Positions 25,466 through 34,835 of a stretch of 64,000 nucleotides of DNA are shown one piece after another. The position numbers and the translations under genes are program-made. Source of the stretch: Streptomyces sp. NBC_01260. Its GTDB lineage: Bacteria; Actinomycetota; Actinomycetes; Streptomycetales; Streptomycetaceae. The stretch covers positions 3,534,001 through 3,598,000 of the forward strand of contig NZ_CP108464.1 in assembly GCF_036226405.1 (NCBI RefSeq). Reading direction: 5' to 3'. The notes under the pieces were generated by a model that saw nothing but the letters and a program-made list of their open reading frames with translations, did no database searches and was not told the DNA's origin. Every line of letters starts with the position of its first letter. Within the stretch, counting starts at the first letter, position 1.

Positions 25466-26392
25466 CTACGAGTGGCCGAGGTCCTCCGACGGCTCGTCCG
25501 GCTCCACCGGCACCGAGCCGGAATCCCGCGCCGGACGCAGCGGGTACTCGTCCACCTGCATCGTGTCCAGCGCGTGCGGCGCCGGCTTCGGCGGCTTCGG
25601 CATCACCGCGGCCTCCGAATGCCCGCCGCAGCCGTACGACAGGGACACCACGTGCCCGTCCGCCGGACCGAACTCGTTCGCGCACACCCCGAAGGCCTGC
25701 TTCAGCGACCCCGCCAGCGGCACCAGGAAGGCACAGGACACACAGGTGGCCGGAGCCGCCTGGGCCATCGGCGTCTTCGCGCCGAACCCCTCGTCCCAGC
25801 GGTCGGCCGCCACGTGCAGCCCGTACCGCGACAGCACCCGCGCACGCCGCATCCCGAGCTCGTCCGCGACCGCCGCGATCGAACCGCGGCGCGGCGGCTC
25901 CGGGCGCGTCGTCAGCTCCGCGTCCTCCGACTCGACGAGGTCGGCCAGCTCACCGGAGACCGGGGAGTTGGGCGGCGGCTCGTCGTCGCCGGTGTAACCG
26001 GGCTCCAGACGCAGATCGTCCGCCTCGGTGGGCAGCAGATCGCCCGGCCCCATGTCGCCCGGCCGCAGCCGCTCGCTCCACGGCACCCACTCCGGCGCGA
26101 GCAGCGCGTCGCCGCCGGGCAGCAGCACCGTTTCGTCCAGCGTGACGTTCTTCGCCCGGGAGGCCCTGGCGACCGTCACCGCCCAGCGCCAGCCCCGGTA
26201 GGCGGGGTCCCGGCACTCGAAGTAGTGCGTGACGACCCGGTCCCCCTCGGGGACCACGTCCACATGCTCGCCCACGACCCCTGGCGCGGCTGCCTCCTCG
26301 GCCGCCGCGCGGGCGAGGTCTACGGCCTCGGCGCACAAACGGTCGGGAACAGGGGTACGGGCCGTACGGCTTCTCGTCGTCGCAGCACTCAC
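25466..26392 (-). CDS. DUF3027 domain protein
   Basis: 308 residues from GTG 26392. The body matches the actinobacterial DUF3027 family: EHVDVVPEGDRVVTHYFECRDPAYRGWRWAVTVARA, LPGGDALLAPEWVPWSERLRPGDMGPGDLLPTE, a MRRARVLSRYGLHVAADRW segment, and a Cys-containing region (CVSCAFLVPLAGSLKQAFGVCANEF, YGCGGHSEA) that could bind metal through four Cys and a His. Function unknown. It is divergent from an MFS gene across 419 bases. Confidence 0.82.
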   Translation of the reverse strand: MSAATTRSRTARTPVPDRLCAEAVDLARAAAEEAAAPGVVGEHVDVVPEGDRVVTHYFECRDPAYRGWRWAVTVARASRAKNVTLDETVLLPGGDALLAPEWVPWSERLRPGDMGPGDLLPTEADDLRLEPGYTGDDEPPPNSPVSGELADLVESEDAELTTRPEPPRRGSIAAVADELGMRRARVLSRYGLHVAADRWDEGFGAKTPMAQAAPATCVSCAFLVPLAGSLKQAFGVCANEFGPADGHVVSLSYGCGGHSEAAVMPKPPKPAPHALDTMQVDEYPLRPARDSGSVPVEPDEPSEDLGHS

Positions 26393-26811
26393 AGGTCTCG
26401 CTTCTCTCCTACGCCAGTCTCACGAGCGCGCCAGCACATCCATCGATTTCGGCCATTCGGTTGCGGGCGGAGCGGACCTGGGGGCCGCGTCGACGTCCAC
26501 ACCCGTTGTGCCTGCCTCGGGCGCACCTTCTGCTACCCATTCTGCGGGATCGCCGAGAGGCGCGCGGCCAAGAACAACCGCCGGTGGCGCGCTACGCACG
26601 CTACCCTCTCCGCCGCTTCCCGCCCACCTGCCCGTCCCAAACGACGCCGTATCCGGTGCCGTGTCCCCTGTAAAGAGCGCGCCCCGGCCATCGGGATTCA
26701 CCGGCCCGCACCCGCTGCGACCTGGCCGATCGCTGACCCGACAGGGCGGTAGGCACCGCGCCCCGTGCCTGTCCCGGTTCGCGACGACTGGTCCTGGGGC
26801 AGTATGACCAA
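26393..26811. other. Divergent intergenic region, no gene seen
   Basis: 419 bases between two divergent genes. Open frames exist on both strands (for example 26420-26701 minus) but lack ribosome-binding sites and recognisable composition. It presumably holds both promoters; no repeat or hairpin stood out. Confidence 0.5.
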
Positions 26812-28245
26812 GTGGCTTCTGCCAGGTCGCACGACGGATCCGGTTCGCTCCGCAGGACGAGCCGGTCGATCGGTCATGCCCTCCAGTCCCCGTTCACCGG
26901 GACCGCCCGGGGCATCCGGAAGGCGACGCACGCCCACGGAGCCGGTGAGTCGGGTCTCGGCAAGCTGATCGAGCTGCACGCGGTGAACGGCGCGGGCGAC
27001 GTGATGATCACGATCGCGCTGGCGTCCACGGTGTTCTTCTCCGTACCGACGGACCAGGCCCGCGGCCGGGTCGCGCTGTACCTCGCCGTCACGATGGCGC
27101 CGTTCATCCTCCTCGCCCCGGTCATCGGCCCGCTCCTGGACCATCTGCCGCACGGCCGCCGCGCCGCGATGGCGGCTTCCATGCTGGCCCGCGCGCTGCT
27201 GGCGCTCACCATGTCGGGCGCGGTCGCCACCGGCGGCCTGGAGCTGTATCCGGCGGCCCTGGGCGTCCTGGTCTGCTCGAAGGCGTACGGGGTGGTGCGC
27301 AGCGCCGTCGTACCGCGGCTGCTGCCACCCCGGTTCTCGCTGGTGAAGGCGAACTCGCGGGTCACCCTCGCCGGTCTCCTGGCCACCGGTGCGGCTGCTC
27401 CGATCGGGGCGGGGCTCCAGACGATCGGCCCGCCGTGGCCGCTCTACGGCGCGTCCGCGATCTTCGTCGGCGGTGCGATCCTCGCGTTCACCCTGCCGCC
27501 CAAGGTGGACTCGGCGAAGGGCGAGCGCAAGGCACACCTCGTGCACCCGCACGACGAGGGCGCCGCCCGGCCCGACGCGCTTCGCAAACCCGCCGCGCCC
27601 CGGACCGGCAGGAGGACCAGGTCCAGGGAGAAGAGCGGCGAGAAGCGGCCGGGGCTGCGTTCGGTCGGTCCGTCCGTCCTGCACGGGCTCCAGGCCAACG
27701 CCGCGCACCGCGCGCTCTCCGGCTTCCTGATCTTCTTCCTGGCGTTCCTGCTGCGCGAGCAGCCGCTCTCCGGCCAGAGCGCCGCGATCTCGCTCGGCAT
27801 CGTCGGCGTGGCGGCCGGGGCGGGCAACGCGCTGGGCACGGCGGTCGGCTCCTGGCTGAGGGCCCGCGGGCCGGAAGTCATCGTCGCATCGGTGCTGGGC
27901 CTGGCGCTCGGCGTCGCCGTGCTGGCCGCGGCCTTCTTCAGCACGGTCATGGTCGCCGCGCTCGCGGCCATGGCGGGCTTCACCCAGGCCCTGTCGAAGC
28001 TGTCGCTGGACGCGATGATCCAGCGCGATGTGCCGGAGGAGGTGCGCACCTCCGCGTTCGCCCGCTCCGAGACGCTGCTCCAGATGGCGTGGGTGGCCGG
28101 CGGCGCGATCGGGATCTCCCTCCCCCTCAACGGCGTACTGGGCATGGCGGTCGCCGCGGGCATCCTCACGCTCGGTGCGGCGGCCTCCGTACGGGGGCTG
28201 CTGGGCGCCGCGCGGCGCGGCTCGCCGCACCCCCGCGTGGCATGA
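26812..28245 (+). CDS. MFS transporter
   Basis: 477 residues from GTG 26812, with about 12 hydrophobic segments split by a 60-residue basic cytoplasmic loop (about 230-290). GVVRSAVVPRLLPPRFSLVKANSRVTLAGLLATG and QALSKLSLDAMIQRDVPEEVRTSAFARSETLLQMAWV are typical of a conserved actinobacterial MFS subgroup without assigned substrate. It is followed after 27 bases by the DUF2771 lipoprotein and then the menaquinone genes, all on the same strand. Confidence 0.82.
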   Translation: MASARSHDGSGSLRRTSRSIGHALQSPFTGTARGIRKATHAHGAGESGLGKLIELHAVNGAGDVMITIALASTVFFSVPTDQARGRVALYLAVTMAPFILLAPVIGPLLDHLPHGRRAAMAASMLARALLALTMSGAVATGGLELYPAALGVLVCSKAYGVVRSAVVPRLLPPRFSLVKANSRVTLAGLLATGAAAPIGAGLQTIGPPWPLYGASAIFVGGAILAFTLPPKVDSAKGERKAHLVHPHDEGAARPDALRKPAAPRTGRRTRSREKSGEKRPGLRSVGPSVLHGLQANAAHRALSGFLIFFLAFLLREQPLSGQSAAISLGIVGVAAGAGNALGTAVGSWLRARGPEVIVASVLGLALGVAVLAAAFFSTVMVAALAAMAGFTQALSKLSLDAMIQRDVPEEVRTSAFARSETLLQMAWVAGGAIGISLPLNGVLGMAVAAGILTLGAAASVRGLLGAARRGSPHPRVA

Positions 28246-28272
28246 GCCGGGGCGACCGATAGCCTTCGGCCC

Positions 28273-28752
28273 ATGACCGTTGCGTTCTTCTCCGGTAAGG
28301 GCCGTCGAATCGGCGTCGCTCTTGGTGCCGTGTCCGCGGGACTCCTTGTCCTCTCCGCCTGCGACAAGCCGACGCCGCTCGCCACCGTGACGGTCGGCGA
28401 CAACTCGGTGAACACCGAGGCGTCCTGCTACAACGATGGCAAGGCCCTCAAGGAATCCGAGGTCAAGAGCTGCCTCAACAAGAAGGCGGAGAAGACCGTC
28501 GAGGTCGCGATGGACGACAAGGTCCACTTCGGCGTCGACCCCGAGGTCGCGGACCACGGCTGGACCCTCTTCATCAACGGCCAGCAGGCCGAGCAGGAGC
28601 CGTACAAGAAGACCTACCGGTCGATCCCGGGCAGCGCCTTCTTCTCCAGCCAGACCGGCGAGACCACGAACGAGACGCAGATCAGCATCGTGGAGACCAA
28701 GGGCAAGGAGCTGCTGGGCATCTGGCACTTCGAGCTCAAGAAGACCGACTGA
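28273..28752 (+). CDS. DUF2771 lipoprotein
   Basis: 159 residues. An N-terminal basic stretch and hydrophobic helix end in the lipobox VLSAC, giving an N-terminal lipid-anchored Cys at residue 30. The mature domain (ATVTVGDNSVNTEASCYNDGK, then a beta-sandwich-like region with HFGVDPEVADHGWTLFING) matches DUF2771. Cell-surface protein of unknown role; co-directional with the MFS gene and mqnB, a neighbourhood that seems to be maintained in Streptomyces. Confidence 0.85.
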   Translation: MTVAFFSGKGRRIGVALGAVSAGLLVLSACDKPTPLATVTVGDNSVNTEASCYNDGKALKESEVKSCLNKKAEKTVEVAMDDKVHFGVDPEVADHGWTLFINGQQAEQEPYKKTYRSIPGSAFFSSQTGETTNETQISIVETKGKELLGIWHFELKKTD

Positions 28753-28780
28753 TCCCCTCCTGACCTCGGAGGCCTCTCCC

Positions 28781-29488
28781 GTGCGTGTGCTCGTCGTGAC
28801 CGCTGTCCCGGTGGAACGGGACGCGGTCACGCGTGCGTTCGGGGACGGCTCCGAGGTGTCGGTACGCCGGGTGCCGGGCGCCGAGATCCACCGCGCGGGC
28901 CCCTTCGACGTCCTCGCGGGCGGCGCGGGACCGGCCGCCGCCGCGGCCGCCGCCGCGTTCGGCCTGGTCTCGGACCGCTACGACCTGGTGATCTCGGCGG
29001 GCATCGGCGGCGGCTTCGCCGGTGTCGCCCCGGTCGGCGCCCTGGTCGTGGCCGGCCGCATCGCCGCCGCCGACCTGGGCGCGGAGACCCCCGCGGGCTT
29101 CGTCCCCGTCACCGAACTGGGCTTCGGCCGCGACCGGCACCACCCGCCCCGCTCCCTGGTACGCGCGGTGGCCGCCGCGACCGGTGCGGTGACCGGCGAC
29201 ATCCTCACCGTCTCCACCGTGACCGGCAGCGCCGAGCGCGCCGCCGCCCTCCTCGACGCACACCCCGGCGCCGCCGCCGAGGCCATGGAGGGGTTCGGGG
29301 TCGCGGAGGCGGCCGGCCTGAGCGGCGTGCCCGTCCTGGAGATCAGGGCCGTCTCGAACGCCGTCGGCCCCCGCGACCGCGACGCCTGGCGCATCGGCGA
29401 CGCGCTGGCCGCGCTCACCGACGCGTTCGGGAAGCTCATACCCGTACTGGAAGGCTGGACGACCCACCATGACCGAGACAACCCCTGA
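28781..29488 (+). CDS. mqnB: Futalosine hydrolase
   Basis: 235 residues from GTG 28781 (CGGAGG 8 bases upstream). VISAGIGGGFAG, the EAMEGFGVAEAAGLSGVPVLEIRAVSNAVGPRDRDAW segment and overall nucleosidase fold identify MqnB, which splits futalosine to dehypoxanthinyl futalosine in the menaquinone pathway that Streptomyces use instead of the Men route. The Glu in EAMEG is the expected ribose-contacting residue and Asp in PRDRDAW the acid. The 3' end overlaps mqnD by 20 bases. Confidence 0.92.
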   Translation: MRVLVVTAVPVERDAVTRAFGDGSEVSVRRVPGAEIHRAGPFDVLAGGAGPAAAAAAAAFGLVSDRYDLVISAGIGGGFAGVAPVGALVVAGRIAAADLGAETPAGFVPVTELGFGRDRHHPPRSLVRAVAAATGAVTGDILTVSTVTGSAERAAALLDAHPGAAAEAMEGFGVAEAAGLSGVPVLEIRAVSNAVGPRDRDAWRIGDALAALTDAFGKLIPVLEGWTTHHDRDNP

Positions 29489-30326
29489 CCCGCTGCGGAT
29501 CGCCTTCTCGCCGTGCCCGAACGACACGTTCGTCTTCGATGCCTGGGCGCACGGCAGGGTCCCCGGCGCGCCCGCCCTCGATGTCACCTTCGCGGACATC
29601 GACATCACCAACGGCATGGCCGAGCGCGGTGAGCTGGACGTCCTGAAGGTCTCGTACGCGGTGCTTCCCTGGGTCCTTCAGGAGTACGCGCTGCTGCCGT
29701 GCGGCGGGGCGCTGGGGCGGGGCTGCGGGCCGCTGGTCCTCACCCGGGAGCCGGGCACGGACCTGACGGGCAGGACCGTCGCCGTACCGAGCGAGCGTTC
29801 CACCGCGTACCTGCTGTTCCGGCTGTGGGCCGCGGAGGTGGTGCCGGGCGGCGTCGGCAGAGTCGTCGTCATGCCGTTCGACGAGATCATGCCGGCGGTG
29901 CGGGACGGCAAGGTGGACGCCGGACTCGTCATCCACGAGGCGCGTTTCACCTACCAGAACTACGGTCTGCACAATCTGGCCGACATGGGCCGCCACTGGG
30001 AGAACACGACCGGCCTCCCGATCCCGCTCGGCGCGATCATCGCGAAGCGCTCGCTGGGCGCGGACACCCTGAAGCTGCTCGCCGAGTCGGTGCGCACGTC
30101 GGTACGGATGGCGTGGGACGACCCGCAGGCCTCGCGGCCGTACGTGCTGGAGCACGCGCAGGAGATGGACCCCTCCGTCGCCGACCAGCACATCGGCCTG
30201 TACGTGAACGAGTTCACCGCCGACCTCGGCGAGGACGGCTACGCGGCGATCCGCGGCCTGCTGACCCGCGCCGCGGCCGAGGGGCTGGTACCGCCCCTCG
30301 GACCGGACGCGCTGTCCTGTTACTGA
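29469..30326 (+). CDS. mqnD: 1,4-dihydroxy-6-naphthoate synthase
   Basis: 285 residues of the periplasmic-binding-like MqnD family. LRIAFSPCPNDTFVFDAWAHG, DIDITNGMAERGELDVLKVSYAV, and VIHEARFTYQNYGL are family signatures; the His in VIHEARF is the probable catalytic base. MqnD converts cyclic dehypoxanthinyl futalosine to 1,4-dihydroxy-6-naphthoate. It overlaps mqnB by 20 bases, so translation is probably coupled; mqnA and mqnC are not in the window. Confidence 0.93.
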   Translation: MTETTPDPLRIAFSPCPNDTFVFDAWAHGRVPGAPALDVTFADIDITNGMAERGELDVLKVSYAVLPWVLQEYALLPCGGALGRGCGPLVLTREPGTDLTGRTVAVPSERSTAYLLFRLWAAEVVPGGVGRVVVMPFDEIMPAVRDGKVDAGLVIHEARFTYQNYGLHNLADMGRHWENTTGLPIPLGAIIAKRSLGADTLKLLAESVRTSVRMAWDDPQASRPYVLEHAQEMDPSVADQHIGLYVNEFTADLGEDGYAAIRGLLTRAAAEGLVPPLGPDALSCY

Positions 30327-30335
30327 GTACGGCTC

Positions 30336-30719
30336 CTACACGTCGAGCTGGTCCGCGACCGCGCGCAGCAGGCCGGCGATCTTGGCGCCCGCCGCCTTGT
30401 CGGGGTAGCGGCCGCGCTCCAGCAGCGGCGTGATGTTCTCCAGCACGGTCGTCAGATCCTGCACGATCGACGCCAGTTCGTCCGGCTTGCGGCGCTGGGC
30501 GGCCGCGACGGACGGGGTGGGGTCGAGGATGGCCACGGAAAGCGCCTGGTCACCGCGTTGTCCGGCGACCACGCCGAATTCGACGCGCTGGCCGGGCTTG
30601 AGTGCGTCGACTCCGGTGGGGAGCACCGACGAGTGCACGAAGACGTCGCTGCCGTCGTCGCGGGAGAGAAAGCCGAAGCCCTTCTCACTGTTGAACCACT
30701 TGACCTTGCCAGTCGGCAA
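30336..30719 (-). CDS. Cold-shock domain protein with C-terminal extension
   Basis: 127 residues. A standard cold-shock domain (1-66) has both RNA-binding motifs, GKVKWFNSEKGFGFLSR and VFVHSSVL, followed by a 60-residue helical extension (KPDELASIVQDLTTVLENITPLLERGRYPDKAAGAKIAGLLRAVADQLDV) seen in a Streptomyces subgroup. The TTG at 30719 gives the canonical MPTGKVKWFN N-terminus; GTG 30728 is also possible. It is convergent with mqnD, only 9 bases apart. It probably acts as an RNA chaperone or regulator. Confidence 0.88.
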   Translation of the reverse strand: MPTGKVKWFNSEKGFGFLSRDDGSDVFVHSSVLPTGVDALKPGQRVEFGVVAGQRGDQALSVAILDPTPSVAAAQRRKPDELASIVQDLTTVLENITPLLERGRYPDKAAGAKIAGLLRAVADQLDV

Positions 30720-30879
30720 AGCACGCACCCCATCTCAACCCGTATGCCGGAACAAAGCCTCAGCAGGTCAGGCCGTCCAGTGGTCGTGCTCCCCTGCTGG
30801 CAGAAGCCTCCACAGGTGAAGTACCCCTCGTCAAGCCTGGTCATCCGGACTGGTGTCCTGAAAGAACTACTCTGACAGT

Positions 30880-31104
30880 GTGAGTACTTCTCCTTCTGGC
30901 GCAGGCGACCTGCTGGTCCGGCTCGGCGCGATCGTCTTCTTCGTCGGCGCGGCGGCGACGCTGGTCACCATGGCCCCGTTGTTCCTCGGCACCGAGCCGT
31001 TCCCGTCCATCGCGTACGCGGTGTGCATGCTGATGGGAGTGGGGTTCCTGATCGCCGCGGCGGGCGTTGTCCGGTCGGCGCGGGCAGGGGCACCGCAGCG
31101 GTAG
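30880..31104 (+). CDS. Small two-helix membrane protein
   Basis: 74 residues starting at GTG 30880. Two hydrophobic helices (about 12-34 and 44-64) with a short basic tail; no domain recognised. It is divergent from the cold-shock gene and convergent with a HAD hydrolase gene. Confidence 0.7.
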   Translation: MSTSPSGAGDLLVRLGAIVFFVGAAATLVTMAPLFLGTEPFPSIAYAVCMLMGVGFLIAAAGVVRSARAGAPQR

Positions 31105-31151
31105 GCAGGGCCGAAACGCCGCTGAGGGTCCCGGACGGTGTGCGTGGGGTC

Positions 31152-31766
31152 CTACGCCGCGTACCCGTTCAGCCAGGCCGGGAACTCCGTCAGTGACGAC
31201 AGGATCACGTCCGCCCCCGCCGACCGGAGTTCCTCCGCGTCGCAGGGACCCGTCGTCACGCCCACCGACAGCGCGCCCGCGGCCCGCGCGCCGCGTACGT
31301 CGCCGGTGTGGTCGCCCACGTACACACCCGCCCCGTGCTCCCGCAGCGCCTCCGCCTTCGCCTCGGCCCACAGGCCGCCCACGAGCACATCGGGTTCGAT
31401 GCCCAGGTGGGTCAGGTGCAGCTTCGCGTTCGGCTCGTGCTTGGCGGTGACGACCATCGTCCGGCCGCCCAGCTCGCGGATCGCGTCGAGGGACTCACGC
31501 GCGCCGGGCAGGGCGAACGTCGGAGCGATCCCGTATGTGGGGTAGATCTCGCGGTAGCGGTCGGCCACCGCGGCCACCTCCGCCGCCGGGAACCAGTTCG
31601 CCAGCTCGTCCTCCGGCGGCGGGCCCAGCCGGCTCACCACCAGGTCGGCGTCGATCACCGACCCCGTCTCGGCGGAAAGCGCCAGGTAGGCGGCCTTGAT
31701 GCCGGGCCGGGAGTCGATGAGCGTCATGTCCAGGTCGAAGCCGACCGTCAGTGCGTGCGAAGCCAT
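31152..31766 (-). CDS. HAD-family hydrolase
   Basis: 204 residues from ATG 31766 (31775 possible). Motif I is FDLDMTLIDS (nucleophile and acid Asp), motif II lies in VVTAKHEPN, and motif III/IV in YVGDHTGDVRGA. The cap resembles phosphoglycolate phosphatase-like HADs, so a small phosphometabolite substrate is likely, though not specified. It is divergent from the siderophore uptake operon. Confidence 0.85.
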   Translation of the reverse strand: MASHALTVGFDLDMTLIDSRPGIKAAYLALSAETGSVIDADLVVSRLGPPPEDELANWFPAAEVAAVADRYREIYPTYGIAPTFALPGARESLDAIRELGGRTMVVTAKHEPNAKLHLTHLGIEPDVLVGGLWAEAKAEALREHGAGVYVGDHTGDVRGARAAGALSVGVTTGPCDAEELRSAGADVILSSLTEFPAWLNGYAA

Positions 31767-31832
31767 GACCGCCATTGTGCCGAGCGGGTGCGGGACTCCG
31801 CACACCCCCGGACGGGCCCGTGGAGCCGGTGC

Positions 31833-31853
31833 TTAGACTTAGCCAAGCCTTAC
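31833..31853. promoter_or_regulatory. Iron-box-like operator
   Basis: The imperfect palindrome TTAGACTTAGCCAAGCCTTA lies 27 bases before the permease start and resembles DmdR/IdeR iron boxes (TTAGGTTAGGCTAACCTAA type). It suggests iron repression of the uptake operon. Confidence 0.55.
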
Positions 31854-31879
31854 TTTGCTTCGCTTTTCGATGGGGTCCG

Positions 31880-32890
31880 ATGCCAGCCGCCGCACCACGC
31901 CGCTCCAGACGCGCTCTGCTGACGGCGGCGGCCGTCGCGGCGCTGCTGCTCGCCGTACTGCTCAGCCTCGCCGTGGGGGCGCGCTCCATCGCCCCGTCCG
32001 CCGTCCTGGACGCCCTGCTGCACGGCGGGAACTCCGACGCCGCCGAGGTCATCCGGAACATGCGGGTGCCCCGCACCCTGATCGGGCTGATGGTCGGCGC
32101 CGCCCTCGCCCTCGCCGGCACGGTGCTCCAGGGCATCACCCGTAACCCCATCGCCGACCCGGGCATCCTCGGCATCAGCCAGGGCGCCTCGGTCGGGGTG
32201 GTGCTGGCCATCGCGTACGCGGGCATCCACACGCTCACCGGGTACGTCTGGTTCGCCTTCGCGGGGGCGGCGATCGCCTCCGTCGCGGTGTACGCCATCG
32301 CCTCCAGCGGACGCGGCGGCGCCACCCCGGTGAAACTCGCGCTCGGCGGCGCCGCGATCAACGCGCTGCTGGTGTCGGTGACCATGGCCGTACTGACGAC
32401 GAAGGCGTCCGCGCTGGACGAGTTCCGGTTCTGGCAGGTCGGCTCGATCGCCGGACGCGAGGCCCAGGTCGCCCAGCAGATCTGGCCGTTCCTGCTGGTG
32501 GGGACGGTCCTCGTGCTCTCGGTCGCCCGCGGGCTCGACGCGCTGGCGCTCGGCGAGGACATGGCCAAGGGGCTCGGGCAGAAGATCGCGACGGTACGGA
32601 TCGTCGGCGGCGTCGGCGCCACCGTGCTCACCGGCGTCGGTGTCGCGGCGGCCGGGCCGATCGCGTTCATCGGCCTCGCCGTCCCGCACATCGCCCGCGG
32701 AGTCGTCGGCAGCGACCACCGCTGGGTGCTCCCGATGGCCGCTCTGATCGGACCCGTGATGCTGCTCGTCTCCGATGTGATCGGCCGGATCCTCTTCCCG
32801 CCGAGCGAGATCCCGGCCGGTGTGATGACGGCGCTGATCGGGGTGCCGTTCCTGGTCACGCTGGTACGCCGGAAGGCGGTGCCCGCATGA
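31880..32890 (+). CDS. Iron-siderophore ABC permease (FecCD), first subunit
   Basis: 336 residues from ATG 31880, with nine to ten hydrophobic helices. The FecCD signatures RMPRTLIGLMVGAALALAG-like (MRVPRTLIGLMVGAALALAGTVLQGITRNPIADPGILGISQGAS) and AAAGPIAFIGLAVPHIARGVVGSDHRWVLP are clear; the latter contacts the ATPase. It is the first of four co-directional genes and overlaps the next by ATGA. It pairs with the second permease to form a heterodimeric channel for ferric siderophores. Confidence 0.92.
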   Translation: MPAAAPRRSRRALLTAAAVAALLLAVLLSLAVGARSIAPSAVLDALLHGGNSDAAEVIRNMRVPRTLIGLMVGAALALAGTVLQGITRNPIADPGILGISQGASVGVVLAIAYAGIHTLTGYVWFAFAGAAIASVAVYAIASSGRGGATPVKLALGGAAINALLVSVTMAVLTTKASALDEFRFWQVGSIAGREAQVAQQIWPFLLVGTVLVLSVARGLDALALGEDMAKGLGQKIATVRIVGGVGATVLTGVGVAAAGPIAFIGLAVPHIARGVVGSDHRWVLPMAALIGPVMLLVSDVIGRILFPPSEIPAGVMTALIGVPFLVTLVRRKAVPA

Positions 32891-33957
32891 GCGCCACCAC
32901 GGCCGCGGTACGGCCCGCCGGGTACAGCGTCATACGGGTCGGGGCGCGCGGGCGGTTCCTGCTGCACCGCCGCGCCGCGGTCGCCGCCGCCGCGCTCGTC
33001 GTGCTGCTGGCCGTCGTCTGCGTCGCGTACCTGTGCGTCGGCGAGAGCTTCGTCGCGCCCGGCGAGGTCCTGAAGGTGGTCCTGGGCCGGCCCTCCGCCG
33101 ACGAACTCGTCGTCGGCACGCTGCGGCTGCCGCGCATGGTCGTCGGGCTGCTCGTCGGCCTCGCCTTCGGGATCGCCGGCGCGCTGATCCAGACCGTGGC
33201 CCGCAACCCGCTCGCCAGCCCGGACATCATCGGCATCAGCCAGGGCGCGAGCGCGCTCACGGTCGGCGCGATGACGTTCGGCATCACCTCGTACACCGTC
33301 CTGCCGTACCTGTCGGTGGTCGGCGGGGTCGCGGCCGCCGCACTCGTCTACGCCTTCGCCTGGCGCGGCGGGCTCCACGCCACCCGCTTCGTCCTGATCG
33401 GCATCGGCTTCGCCATCGCGCTGCGCTCGGTCACCACCCTGTTCCTGACCAAGGGCGACTACCTCGTCGCCCAGCAGGCGCAGATCTGGATGACCGGCTC
33501 GCTCAACGGCCGCGGCTACGACGAGGCCGCGCCCATCGGCTGGACGCTGCTGGTCCTGCTGCCCGCCGTCCTGTGGGCCGCCCGCGCCCAGCGCACCGTG
33601 ACCATGGACGACGACACGGCGACCGCGCTCGGGGTCCGGCTGGGCCGGGTACGGCTGGGGCTCGTCGCCCTCGGCGTGATCCTGGCGTCGGTGGCGACGG
33701 GGACGGCCGGGCCGGTCGACTTCGTCGCCCTGCTCGCCCCGCAGATCGCCCGCCGGATGACCCGGACCGCGCAGATCCCGCTGCTCTGTTCGGCGCTGCT
33801 CGGCGCGGTGATCGTCGTCTTCGCGGATCTGCTGGCCCGCAGACTCTTCTCCCCCACCGAACTGCCGGTGGGCGTCCTGACGGCGGCGGTCGGCGCCCCG
33901 TATCTGATCTGGCTGATCATCCGCGGTCACGGTGGCCGCAGGGGAGGCAACGCATGA
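32887..33957 (+). CDS. Iron-siderophore ABC permease (FecCD), second subunit
   Basis: 356 residues, FecCD family: LRLPRMVVGLLVGLAFGIAGALIQTVARNPLASPDIIGISQGAS and GTAGPVDFVALLAPQIARRMTR. It overlaps both neighbours by 4 bases, so the permeases and ATPase are probably translationally coupled. It is the membrane partner of the preceding permease. Confidence 0.92.
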   Translation: MSATTAAVRPAGYSVIRVGARGRFLLHRRAAVAAAALVVLLAVVCVAYLCVGESFVAPGEVLKVVLGRPSADELVVGTLRLPRMVVGLLVGLAFGIAGALIQTVARNPLASPDIIGISQGASALTVGAMTFGITSYTVLPYLSVVGGVAAAALVYAFAWRGGLHATRFVLIGIGFAIALRSVTTLFLTKGDYLVAQQAQIWMTGSLNGRGYDEAAPIGWTLLVLLPAVLWAARAQRTVTMDDDTATALGVRLGRVRLGLVALGVILASVATGTAGPVDFVALLAPQIARRMTRTAQIPLLCSALLGAVIVVFADLLARRLFSPTELPVGVLTAAVGAPYLIWLIIRGHGGRRGGNA

Positions 33958-34799
33958 CCGAGACCCAGCAGCAGGACGCCGTGACCAGCCGGCTGACGGT
34001 GCGCGGGCTGACGCTCGCGTACGAGGACCGGACCGTCGTCCACGAGCTGGACCTGGCCGTGCCCGACGGCCGGGTGACGGTCATCGTCGGGCCGAACGCC
34101 TGCGGCAAGTCGACGACGCTGCGGGCGCTGGGCCGGCTGCTCAAGCCGCGCGGCGGCGCGGTGCTGCTGGACGGCACCGAGCTGTCGAAAATCCCCACGA
34201 AGAAGATCGCCCAGTCGATCGGGCTGCTTCCGCAGACCCCGGTGGCCCCCGAGGCGATCACCGTCTCCGACCTCGTCGCCCGCGGCCGCCAGCCCCACCA
34301 GCACTGGTGGCAGCAGTGGTCGCAGGAGGACGAGCGGGCGGTGACGGACGCCATGGAGCGCACCGACATCACCGCGCTCGGCTCCCGCTCGGTGGACGAG
34401 CTCTCCGGCGGGCAGCGCCAGCGGGTGTGGATCGCGATGGCGCTCGCCCAGGAGACCGATCTGCTGCTGCTCGACGAGCCGACCACGTACCTCGACATCG
34501 CCCACCAGGTGGAGGTCCTCGACCTGGTGCGCCGGCTCGCCGCCCCGGCGGCCGACGGCACCCGCGGCCGGACCGTGGTGACGGTGCTCCACGACCTCAA
34601 CCAGGCCGCCCGGTACGCCGATCACCTGGTCGCCATGAAGGCGGGCCGGATCGTCGCCGAGGGCCGTCCCGGGGACATCGTCACCGCCGGACTCGTCCGT
34701 GAGGTCTTCGGCCTGGAGGCGGTGATCGTCCCGGACCCGGTGACGGGTTCGCCGCTCGTCGTGCCGGGGGCGCCCTGGCAGCCCGCGTACGCCTCCTGA
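33954..34799 (+). CDS. Iron-siderophore ABC ATPase (FepC-type)
   Basis: 281 residues from ATG 33954. Walker A GPNACGKST (note Ala-Cys in the loop, usual in FepC proteins), Q loop LPQTP, signature LSGGQRQRVWIAMA, Walker B LLLLDEPTTYLDI and H-loop VLHDLNQA are all intact. It energises import through the two permeases encoded just upstream. Confidence 0.93.
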   Translation: MTETQQQDAVTSRLTVRGLTLAYEDRTVVHELDLAVPDGRVTVIVGPNACGKSTTLRALGRLLKPRGGAVLLDGTELSKIPTKKIAQSIGLLPQTPVAPEAITVSDLVARGRQPHQHWWQQWSQEDERAVTDAMERTDITALGSRSVDELSGGQRQRVWIAMALAQETDLLLLDEPTTYLDIAHQVEVLDLVRRLAAPAADGTRGRTVVTVLHDLNQAARYADHLVAMKAGRIVAEGRPGDIVTAGLVREVFGLEAVIVPDPVTGSPLVVPGAPWQPAYAS

Positions 34800-34835
34800 A
34801 CCCGAATCCGCACACCCCCCTACGAAAGGCAGCCC

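Noticed and set aside
26420..26701. 93-residue minus-strand frame in a divergent gap
   Set aside because: No ribosome-binding site, low-complexity Ala/Gly/Pro composition, and no recognisable pattern; probably a chance frame in high-GC DNA.
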